This document shows positions 1 to 5,913 of a stretch of 6,451 bases of DNA, piece after piece. A model generated the notes under the pieces. The model was not told the origin of the DNA, searched no databases, and saw only the letters and a list, made by a program, of their open reading frames with translations. Numbering within the stretch: position 1 is the stretch's first letter; each line of letters begins with the position of its first letter. Source of the DNA: Bacteroidota bacterium (lineage in GTDB: Bacteria > Bacteroidota > Bacteroidia > Flavobacteriales > Flavobacteriaceae); NCBI GenBank assembly GCA_021793135.1, contig JAJYTI010000124.1, forward strand, positions 1 to 6,451. Reading direction: 5' to 3'. A program made the translations under genes and the position numbers.

Positions 1-265
1 CAGAGACTTATACCCACAGAATTTTAAGAAAATACAAGAGGGAAAGTAACTTCAAGAAAAATTAACCTACTATGCTAGATGTAGTTGGTGGGAGGGATAC
101 ATTAGTATGTGTTAATAGTTGAACATCTTAGGAAATTGTTTCTCAAAATGAAGTTCCCAATTTTATTTTTCACTCCTCTATTCTTTTATTTTCTTGATCT
201 ATAATGTCAGTAAAAAATCTTTCAGAAAGAATAATGTTTTAGTATTACCTATTAAATAAAAATTA

Positions 266-292
266 TTGAATATAAAACACCTTGTACTTTTG
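266..292 (+). promoter_or_regulatory. Candidate Bacteroidota-type promoter
   Basis: TACTTTTG at 285-292 matches the TAnnTTTG -7 box of Bacteroidota sigma factors. A TTG lies at 266-268, 16 bases upstream, slightly closer than the usual 17-23 bases. Transcription would start near 298-302 and run rightward through the hairpin at 400-426 into the gene at 470, leaving a leader of about 170 bases. In an A/T-rich background a chance match is quite possible. It is the only good plus-strand match ahead of the first gene. Confidence 0.35.
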
Positions 293-399
293 TTCTTTTT
301 CGAAATACTTATATGATGTATATAAATTTCAACTTTCACTTATGATTCTTTATATTTAGTGAAAAATAGAACAAAACATTTCATATAAAAGTAATATAG

Positions 400-426
400 A
401 CGCCATAATTATGCATTATATGGCGT
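400..426. repeat. Hairpin upstream of the cassette-like gene
   Basis: ACGCCATA (400-407) and TATGGCGT (419-426) are perfect reverse complements separated by 11 bases, giving an 8-base stem. It ends ten bases before the GTTATAGCC half-site. No run of T follows on the plus strand, so an intrinsic terminator is doubtful. CATAT at 382-386 could extend the pairing outward to ATATG at 433-437, with poorly matched bases between. That would make this the eroded stem of a short attC-like site ending at 445. This extension is an inference. Confidence 0.5.
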
Positions 427-435
427 TAATACATA

Positions 436-446
436 TGTTATAGCCA
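436..446 (+). other. Half-site matching the end of the attC-like element
   Basis: TGTTATAGCCA is the exact reverse complement of the 11 bases at 1020-1030. In integron terms GTTATAG resembles the R' (1L) core site G^TTRRRY, where a cassette joins the preceding one, although the fit to the consensus is imperfect. It lies 23 bases before the ATG at 470. The facing copy lies 13 bases after the TGA at 1004-1006. The match is seen directly. The recombination role is inferred. Confidence 0.5.
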
Positions 447-469
447 ATTTTAAAAGGCAGCAGGACAAT

Positions 470-1006
470 ATGGAACAACCCAAAAAAATGACATCGACAA
501 TTGTGGAGACGACAACTGAAATTACAATCTCAACTCCAAAGCGGAAAAGTTGGGCATTAATATTTTTTTTATCATTGATAACACTTCAATTCACGAATGG
601 AATTGTTCAATCATTATTTTTTGCAAGTGACTTACCGACAATTGAAAGAATTATAATATTTATTTTATCCGTTATTGTAGTTTATTTTACTTTGAAAGGA
701 CTGCTATGGCAACTAAAAGGAGTCAGAGAAATTAACATTAGTAAGAACAGCTTAAAATTAAGCAAACTATCACCGCTTTGGACAAAGACAAAATTGTATA
801 ACATTTCAGAAGTTAAGAACCTTGACATTAAAGACGAATCTGCATCGGAAGGACCAACAGCAATGCTGCAACTTCTTAGGATTACTGACAAAATAAAAAT
901 CACTTTTTCTTATGGCTATGAGACTATCACAGCTACAAGTGGAATTGACCAAACAGAAGCAATAGAATTGAAAGACATAATGAAGAACAAAATAGGATTA
1001 AATTGA
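470..1006 (+). CDS. Small membrane protein with PH-like C-terminal domain
   Basis: 178 residues, not recognised as a named gene. A polar, Thr-rich N-terminus (1-26) is followed by two predicted membrane helices (about 28-51 and 60-79). A soluble, strand-rich domain follows from about 87 to 178. Its features (INISKNSLKLSK, then KLYNISEVKNL, then KITFSYGYETITATSGIDQTEA) resemble the bacterial PH-like domains found in many small hypothetical membrane proteins. The short loop between the helices suggests the domain faces the cytoplasm. The ATG at 470 has a weak AGGA four bases upstream and is the first ATG of the frame. The gene is tightly bracketed by an 11-base inverted repeat and followed by an attC-like palindrome, so it is probably the payload of a gene cassette. 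Coding status is fairly sure. Function is unknown. Confidence 0.8.
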   Translation: MEQPKKMTSTIVETTTEITISTPKRKSWALIFFLSLITLQFTNGIVQSLFFASDLPTIERIIIFILSVIVVYFTLKGLLWQLKGVREINISKNSLKLSKLSPLWTKTKLYNISEVKNLDIKDESASEGPTAMLQLLRITDKIKITFSYGYETITATSGIDQTEAIELKDIMKNKIGLN

Positions 1007-1019
1007 TGGAAAGAAAAAC

Positions 1020-1155
1020 TGGCTATAACAGCACCTACAAGAAATTGGCAGTTCAGTGGTTAAATGAAGTATTGTGCTTCGTAACAAGTTTTGTGGTGGT
1101 AGACAGTTTTGTGCTTCGAAATCGCCAACTTCTTGTAGCTGCAAAACGTAGGGCA
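1020..1155 (+). mobile_element. attC-like palindromic recombination element
   Basis: The element opens with TGGCTATAACA (1020-1030), the inverted match of 436-446. Its arms are GCA plus CTACAAGAAATTGGC (1031-1033, 1035-1049) and GCCAACTTCTTGTAG plus TGC (1124-1138, 1140-1142). They pair at 17 of 19 positions, with mismatches at A1044/C1129 and C1034/C1139. A repetitive 74-base centre separates them. It ends in CGTAGGGC (1147-1154), a degraded counterpart of GTTATAGCC. Total length of about 136 bases, outer core boxes, mismatched stem and large central part all fit an integron attC site, whose known lengths run to about 140 bases. From memory, similar elements occur in Bacteroidota genomes, which I cannot verify. 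Alternatives are a MITE-like or structured-RNA repeat. No integrase is present. Short frames running through it are not genes. Confidence 0.6.
1050..1122 (+). repeat. Four diverged tandem units of about 18 bases
   Basis: Units begin at 1050, 1068, 1087 and 1105, spaced 18, 19 and 18 bases. Their openings are AGTTCAGTGGTTA, AGTATTGTGCTTCG, AGTTTTGTGGTGG and AGTTTTGTGCTTCG. Units 1 and 3 share GTGGT. Units 2 and 4 share TTGTGCTTCG, so the four alternate between two types. They fill the centre of the palindromic element, between its stem arms. Confidence 0.65.
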
Positions 1156-1245
1156 TTAAACAATTGTCCAATAATGAAATCTTTATAATTATCTTCTTTC
1201 TATTTTCCATTTATACCTTATCCTAAGGACAAAATTATAGTAGAG

Positions 1246-1515
1246 ATGATATCCTTGTTGAATTTGCCTATGGAGATGCAGGAGGTCCTACCATTTAGCC
1301 ATATTAGTTTTGGAAAGGTTAGACAACAGAAAGCTATATTCGTTGTCATGCTAATCCTAATTGGACTTATGCTTATATCTAGCGTATTTTCCATCATATA
1401 TAATGACGTGCACTTTTACACTTTTCTACCTATCGCATTTCTGGGGATGCTTGCTACCAATTGGTCCGATTATGATAAAGTCAAAAAAGAAATAAAATCT
1501 AGAAATTTAGAATAG
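1246..1515 (+). CDS. Small two-helix membrane protein, possibly 5'-damaged
   Basis: 89 residues, not recognised. After a polar N-terminus (1-29) come two predicted membrane helices (about 30-51 and 56-70) and a charged, Lys-rich tail (74-89) ending in TAG. The first in-frame ATG after the last upstream stop is at 1246, with no Shine-Dalgarno before it. The same frame is open back to 1189, just after a TAA at 1186-1188. Four codons before that stop is an ATG at 1174, 18 bases beyond the attC-like element, where a cassette gene would be expected to begin. The original protein may therefore have been about 23 residues longer and lost its start to a nonsense mutation. The gene converges on the DUF58 gene, 34 bases away. 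No attC-like element follows it. Whether it is expressed is uncertain. Confidence 0.5.
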   Translation: MISLLNLPMEMQEVLPFSHISFGKVRQQKAIFVVMLILIGLMLISSVFSIIYNDVHFYTFLPIAFLGMLATNWSDYDKVKKEIKSRNLE

Positions 1516-1537
1516 TAAATAAACATTCTTCAATAAA

Positions 1538-1555
1538 ATATAAACTAGTTTATAT
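1538..1555. repeat. Perfect 18-base palindrome at the convergent junction
   Basis: ATATAAACTAGTTTATAT reads the same on both strands and overlaps the stop codon of the DUF58 gene (1550-1552). On the minus strand it could fold as a 7-base A/T stem with a CTAG loop, followed by TTTATTG. That would be a weak terminator for the operon. No stronger terminator is visible between the two converging genes. All-A/T stems of this kind are marginal, so the role is uncertain. Confidence 0.4.
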
Positions 1556-2878
1556 CGCTCCCCTAGCCTTTAATTCTAGGTATTTATTAATAGTATTTAC
1601 CGTAAGATTTTGTGGTGTGGTGTAAATTGTTTGAATTCCGTGTGCTTGAAGTTCTTGAATGATTAGTGACTTCTCGTACACAAACTTCTCTCCTATGATT
1701 TGATTGTACATCTCATAACTCTTCTTTGCTGGTGTATGTGTCAATGTATCCAATTCCGTGTTTTTAAATACGATACACACAATGATGTGGCTTTTATTCA
1801 TCAGCTTTAAGTATGGAAGCTGACGGTGAAGCGCATCTAGAGTCTCAAAATTTGTGTAAAGGAAAATTAAGGAACGTTGGTTAATATTTCTGGAGATATA
1901 ACTGTAAAGCTTTCCGAAATCGGTTTCCTTAAACTCGGTATAAACATTATATAAGGCATCCGAAATCAACTGCATTTGATGGTTTCGTCGATCGGCTTTA
2001 ATATGTGTTTCTATCTCCTTAGAGAAAGTTAATAAACCAGCTTTATCATGTTTTAAAATTGTAATGCTAGAAAGTACCAAACTTGAATTGATAGCGTAAT
2101 CCAATAAGGTTAAACCATCGAATGGCATGCGCATGGTACGGCTTAAATCGATAAACGAATAAATCGGCTGTGAGCGTTCGTCTTCGTACTGATTTACCAT
2201 CAGCTTTTTGGTTTTCGCCGTGGCTTTCCAATTGATAAAACGGTATTCGTCTCCACGTAAATATTCTCTAATGCTATCAAACTCCATCGTAGAACCGATT
2301 CGTCGAATACGCTTCACTCCTAATTCATTCAATCGATTCGTAGTCGCCAATAACTGGTACTTTTTAAGCTGAATATAAGATGGATAACAAGGTAGTTCTT
2401 GTACTTCTGCCTTTTTAAAACGTCTTTCGATTAATCCTAGATGACTTAGAAATACATTCACATTTCCAAAGTTATACAACCCACGTTTCGTAGGTCTCAC
2501 CTCGTAATCGATTCTTTCTTCTGTGTATGGTAACAGCTTGGTCTGGTAATGAAAATCTCTTTTTTGCAATAGCTCAGGCAACTCTTCAATGACTCTAACT
2601 TTCATGGTTAGCGGAAAAGTGCTCTCTAAAGTTATACCCATAGGATTCCAATCGCCATTGGATAGTTTTTCAGGATAGTATCGATCTACCATAACATCTT
2701 TTCTACGTGCGAAAAGATTGATGAGCTCCCAAATGCACAGCGCTATAAAAACCCATAGCGTAATTTGTGCAAGGACAAACACCCATGCATACAGAAATCC
2801 AAACACAAAAAGTGTAGCTATTCCTAAAAGAGAATAGAAAAACAAATTGGTTAAAAATATGTTTCTCAATACCTTCAT
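1550..2878 (-). CDS. DUF58 family protein with vWA-like domain
   Basis: 442 residues. Two membrane helices near the N-terminus (about 8-28 and 31-52) anchor it, and the rest is soluble. The DUF58 signature spans about 200-234: F200, REYLRGD (204-210), then R213, I215 and NWKATAK (216-222). A vWA-like core begins at FIDLSRT (242-248). Its metal-site motif is DxSxT (D244, S246, T248) rather than the classical DxSxS. DUF58 proteins are regularly encoded beside MoxR ATPases and are thought to act as their vWA-like partner, probably recognising or presenting a target. The biochemical role is unproven. The ATG overlaps the MoxR stop by one base (TAATG), so translation is probably coupled. It is the last gene of the operon. 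The length is usual for the family and no damage is seen. Confidence 0.92.
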   Translation of the reverse strand: MKVLRNIFLTNLFFYSLLGIATLFVFGFLYAWVFVLAQITLWVFIALCIWELINLFARRKDVMVDRYYPEKLSNGDWNPMGITLESTFPLTMKVRVIEELPELLQKRDFHYQTKLLPYTEERIDYEVRPTKRGLYNFGNVNVFLSHLGLIERRFKKAEVQELPCYPSYIQLKKYQLLATTNRLNELGVKRIRRIGSTMEFDSIREYLRGDEYRFINWKATAKTKKLMVNQYEDERSQPIYSFIDLSRTMRMPFDGLTLLDYAINSSLVLSSITILKHDKAGLLTFSKEIETHIKADRRNHQMQLISDALYNVYTEFKETDFGKLYSYISRNINQRSLIFLYTNFETLDALHRQLPYLKLMNKSHIIVCIVFKNTELDTLTHTPAKKSYEMYNQIIGEKFVYEKSLIIQELQAHGIQTIYTTPQNLTVNTINKYLELKARGAI

Positions 2879-3867
2879 TAATGTGGAATTTCTACGTCGT
2901 CAATAATTTGTTGAATTACTTGTTGTGAATTAAAGCCTTCCATTTCTCTCTCTGGCGTCAATATCACACGATGTCCAATAATTGGGAATGCCACTTGCTT
3001 AATATCTTCTGGTGTAACAAAATCCCTTCCATTTACCGCAGCCAAAGCCTTAGAAGCATTTAATATCGCTAAGGACGCACGTGGCGAAGCTCCAAGCGTT
3101 AGACTTGCGTTATCTCTTGTTCTTGCAACGATATTAGCGATGTATTTAATGATCTCTTCGTGTACATACACCTCTTTTACCAGTTCCTGAAAACGAAGGA
3201 TTTCTTCTTTAGACAATACCGCTTGCACCAAGCTTTCTTTGTTGGTATTTTTTCTATCTTGCTCTTCGGTAAGCAATTGAATCTCGTGTTCGGTAGACGG
3301 ATAGCCGATATTTATTTTAAACAAAAAGCGGTCTAATTGCGCTTCGGGTAAACGATAGGTTCCTTCGTGTTCTACAGGGTTTTGTGTCGCCAGTACCAAG
3401 AAAGGTTTTTCTAATTCGTGTGTTACTCCATCTACAGTAACTTGCCCTTCGGACATACACTCAAACAAAGCAGCTTGCGTTTTAGCCGGTGCACGGTTAA
3501 TCTCGTCTATGAGAACTATATTTCCAAAAACCGGTCCTTTTACAAACTCAAACTCGTTGGTTTTCATATCTAAAATAGAAGTTCCCGTAACATCCGAAGG
3601 CATTAAATCGGGCGTAAACTGAATGCGAGCAAAATCAGCTTGAATGGTCTTTGCCAATAATTTAGAAATCATTGTTTTTGCCACTCCTGGCACTCCTTCA
3701 ATGAGCGAGTGACCATTGGCTAAAATAGATACAAACAATAGATGAATCATATCATCTTGCCCTACAATTACCTTTTTTATTTCGTCTTTTGCCTGTGCAA
3801 TCTTCTGCATTAGCTCACTTAAATCGATTCGATTTTCAAATGGCTTAAATTTTTCAAATTCGCTCAT
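2878..3867 (-). CDS. MoxR-family AAA+ ATPase
   Basis: 329 residues, the usual length for a MoxR ATPase. It is cytoplasmic, with no signal or membrane segment. Walker A is GVPGVAKT (58-65) and Walker B is IVLIDE (117-122). Sensor 1 is ATQNP (160-164). LPEAQLDRF (173-181) holds the conserved Arg of this family, and GASPRA (259-264) supplies the sensor-2 Arg263. All ATP-binding and hydrolysis residues are present, so an active hexameric ATPase is expected. MoxR proteins work as chaperone-like motors with vWA-domain partners in maturing or remodelling complexes. Here the partner is the DUF58 protein encoded next. The start overlaps the stop of the DUF4350 gene by four bases (ATGA). The symbol moxR is a family name only, so no gene symbol is given. 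The family assignment is firm. The substrate is unknown. Confidence 0.96.
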   Translation of the reverse strand: MSEFEKFKPFENRIDLSELMQKIAQAKDEIKKVIVGQDDMIHLLFVSILANGHSLIEGVPGVAKTMISKLLAKTIQADFARIQFTPDLMPSDVTGTSILDMKTNEFEFVKGPVFGNIVLIDEINRAPAKTQAALFECMSEGQVTVDGVTHELEKPFLVLATQNPVEHEGTYRLPEAQLDRFLFKINIGYPSTEHEIQLLTEEQDRKNTNKESLVQAVLSKEEILRFQELVKEVYVHEEIIKYIANIVARTRDNASLTLGASPRASLAILNASKALAAVNGRDFVTPEDIKQVAFPIIGHRVILTPEREMEGFNSQQVIQQIIDDVEIPH

Positions 3868-5075
3868 ATCATTTTTGCTTTTTGTTTAAAATCTTCAATA
3901 AGATGATAAGTGTGTTTCAAATCCTCTACCGTACAATTCTTCTTGTTTCGAAGTCTTTCGATCTCATTTATTAAATCAATGATTTCATTTTTATCGATAC
4001 CTGTCCGCTGACTTAGTGAATGTATAAATCTTTTATCGTGTAATTCGTTGGTATCCAACTTGTGTATTCTTCTAATATCGTAAAGAAAATATTGAATCTT
4101 TTTTGCTACCATATCGTCGGGCTCACCGTTCTCAAAGTACACCGAACCAATAGTTTTTGCAAACTCCACTGTTTTGTTTTCTTCTGGAGTTATAATAGGA
4201 ATAATCCGTTGCTCTCTCTTGCTCTTGAATACCAGTAAAAGTAGTAAGGCTACTAATAGAATATACCAAGCATTTCTTAAACCAGGCTCACTCCATATAA
4301 ATCGCATTGGACTATAGGAAATATCAGCATTATAAAAGTCATCATACCATAGAATATCTTTTCCTTCTAGATATTTCAAAGAAAGCAATGCTATCGGAAA
4401 AGTATCTTCTTCCAATAAATAATAATTGGTAAATACTTGTGGTGTCAAATGAATGTAGAACACCCCATTTCCATGGGTAAGTCGAATGAAGTTTGGTGCT
4501 TTAAGCAGTGTATCTGAGTTATCGATATCTTTTAGTACTATATTCCCTAGAATGGTAATTCTATCTTCGTTTAATTTAGTAAAAAATATATGGTCATTAA
4601 TCTTATCGTAAGCCGCCTCTTGATTGTATTTTAATAATTGAATCTTGGAGCTATCTTTATAAAAATTATACTTGTAGCTATAATCAACGCCCAAGGTATC
4701 CAACAAATAAAAATTAAGTTGATTAGAGGCAATAAAAGCTGTACCTCCCTGATCTACAAAGGACACTAGTTTATTTAATCCTTCATTTCCGCTTAACGGA
4801 TTATTTCCTACAAAAACAAAAGCTTCCGACTTTGCATTTTCTCTTTCTTCACTAAAAAATGAATAAATCGATTCTTCAATTTTGGTGAATTTTGGTTTTA
4901 CCTCATAAAAATTTTGAAGTTCGTTTTTAAGCACATAAGTAGCAAAAGGCGTCTTTTTTCTAGGGTCGTAACTCTCCCTCCAATCCAAAGGATCTTTCCT
5001 TCCGGCTTGGAATAAGGCAATCAAAATAATTGCTACAATAACGAATATGATTCCCATTCTTAGATTTGATTTCAT
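3864..5075 (-). CDS. DUF4350 domain membrane protein
   Basis: 403 residues. The N-terminal membrane anchor is at about 8-24. A large, probably periplasmic domain (25-267) begins with the typical motif around DWRESYDPRKKTPFATYVL (31-49). It includes a GATase-like fold segment, AFVFVG (85-90) and FVDQGGTAFIAS (106-117), and ends near KDILWYDDFYN (239-249). A second helix (about 268-283) leads to a charged cytoplasmic tail of about 120 residues. The family is recurrently found with MoxR and DUF58 genes. The GATase-like fold has no visible catalytic Cys-His-Glu set, which suggests binding rather than catalysis. Four-base overlaps at both ends tie it into the operon. The cytoplasmic tail is the natural place for contact with the ATPase, which is an inference. 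The function is unknown. Confidence 0.85.
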   Translation of the reverse strand: MKSNLRMGIIFVIVAIILIALFQAGRKDPLDWRESYDPRKKTPFATYVLKNELQNFYEVKPKFTKIEESIYSFFSEERENAKSEAFVFVGNNPLSGNEGLNKLVSFVDQGGTAFIASNQLNFYLLDTLGVDYSYKYNFYKDSSKIQLLKYNQEAAYDKINDHIFFTKLNEDRITILGNIVLKDIDNSDTLLKAPNFIRLTHGNGVFYIHLTPQVFTNYYLLEEDTFPIALLSLKYLEGKDILWYDDFYNADISYSPMRFIWSEPGLRNAWYILLVALLLLLVFKSKREQRIIPIITPEENKTVEFAKTIGSVYFENGEPDDMVAKKIQYFLYDIRRIHKLDTNELHDKRFIHSLSQRTGIDKNEIIDLINEIERLRNKKNCTVEDLKHTYHLIEDFKQKAKMI

Positions 5076-5899
5076 TCGATTTCTTGATTAAAGTGAATAA
5101 AATCATTCTGATAATTCTCAAAGGCTTCTTGCGTAAGTTGAAAATCACCGAACCATATATGATTGAACAGATGTTGCGTGTGTGCAAAAGATTCTTTTAA
5201 CTTTTCGGATTGGATTTCTTCTTGAATCTGTTGATTGGTCTTTCTATGATCCCAAACAATCCAACCTTTATGCGCTAATTTTTGTAGATTTTTTAAGTGC
5301 AGATATCGAATGGCTAAATTCCATTTTTCCTTGCCTTTGGCTTGTTGAATGTAATCATCCAAATCTATCGTTAATAGATTTTTCTCTATAAAACTAAATC
5401 CATCCGATTCTTCTTCCTTTTCGGATTTTATAAAGACCGATTTATTCACAATCAGTTTATACACCACAAATAGGATACATCCGATAACCAAAGCTATCAA
5501 TAGATTATAAATGACACGTATGGTTTTTGCACTAAAATCTGGTCGGAACCTATTCAGGAATCGATCTATTTTGTATCTCAAACGTTCCCAATACGAAAGA
5601 TCTCTTGTTTTTCTTTCGGAATAATCAAATTCCGAGGTATTGTATTTCTGTTTTAAGGTGTCGTAATTCTCTTTAGGATTGTCTTTTAACTCTACCGAAG
5701 TTTCGTGTTCAAAGTGGTCGTAGGCATTTGGCTTGGAGTAATCTATATGATCCTTATCTTCCTCTGGCGCTACAGTCTCCATAACTTCGACTACCTCTTC
5801 CTCTATCCTGTCTTCCGTTTCTTGCCCATAACAATAACTTCCAGAAATCATAATTCCTAGAAGCAATAAAACATTACACATGGACAAACGTTTAAGCAT
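5072..5899 (-). CDS. DUF4129 domain protein with signal peptide and one TM
   Basis: 275 residues. A signal peptide (about 1-25) has a hydrophobic core at 10-19, with likely cleavage before Q26 (CYG|Q). Cys23 is not in a proper lipobox. An acidic, Glu-rich stretch (27-50) and a polar linker precede one membrane helix (about 127-149). The C-terminal DUF4129 domain follows, with WNLAIRYLHLKNLQKLA (193-209), GWI (212-214), T221 and WFGDF (249-253). DUF4129 is commonly the C-terminal domain of transglutaminase-like membrane proteins next to MoxR-DUF58 genes. Here the transglutaminase part is absent and the N-terminal part is a short periplasmic linker. The ATG at 5899 directly precedes the signal peptide, 14 bases after the upstream gene's stop. 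The gene's stop overlaps the DUF4350 start (ATGA). The function is unknown. Confidence 0.85.
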   Translation of the reverse strand: MLKRLSMCNVLLLLGIMISGSYCYGQETEDRIEEEVVEVMETVAPEEDKDHIDYSKPNAYDHFEHETSVELKDNPKENYDTLKQKYNTSEFDYSERKTRDLSYWERLRYKIDRFLNRFRPDFSAKTIRVIYNLLIALVIGCILFVVYKLIVNKSVFIKSEKEEESDGFSFIEKNLLTIDLDDYIQQAKGKEKWNLAIRYLHLKNLQKLAHKGWIVWDHRKTNQQIQEEIQSEKLKESFAHTQHLFNHIWFGDFQLTQEAFENYQNDFIHFNQEIE

Positions 5900-5913
5900 A
5901 GAAACCGTAGTTG

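Larger units (their letters stand above)
1..469. other. A/T-rich region without a convincing gene
   Basis: No open frame of useful length was found on either strand in this stretch. The first 49-65 bases are open in two plus-strand frames that end at TAA 47-49 and TAA 63-65. Either could be the tail of a gene lying to the left, but neither tail is recognisable. A 16-codon ATG frame at 72 has nothing to support it. The region holds a candidate promoter near 285, a 7-base inverted repeat (TTTCACT at 334-340 against AGTGAAA at 358-364, 17-base loop), a stronger hairpin at 400-426, and a half-site at 436-446. These are listed separately where they merit it. The composition is more A/T-rich than the operon genes. 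Confidence 0.6.

Noticed and set aside
1..65. Possible C-terminal tails of a gene entering from the left
   Set aside because: Two plus-strand frames are open for only 15-20 codons before stops at 47 and 63. That is too short to tell from chance.
682..903. 73-residue minus-strand frame inside the first membrane protein gene
   Set aside because: It is fully contained in the better-supported plus-strand gene, whose helices and PH-like domain make sense.
998..1210. 70-residue minus-strand and 61-residue plus-strand open frames across the palindromic element
   Set aside because: They run through the inverted repeat and its 18-base units. Such frames arise from the repeat itself and neither has protein-like composition or a start signal.
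1230..1237. TAATTTTG on the minus strand, a -7 box match
   Set aside because: No TTG is placed about 17-23 bases upstream on that strand, and there is no credible minus-strand gene downstream.
1277..1286. AGGAGG-like purine run within the second small gene
   Set aside because: No start codon lies at a suitable distance in a useful frame, and Shine-Dalgarno sites are little used in this group.
1305..1312. TAGTTTTG on the plus strand, a -7 box match
   Set aside because: It lies inside the small membrane protein gene with no downstream gene to serve. It is likely a chance match.
4960..5391. Frames on both strands across the DUF4350/DUF4129 junction
   Set aside because: They overlap two well-supported domain proteins and have no recognisable features.
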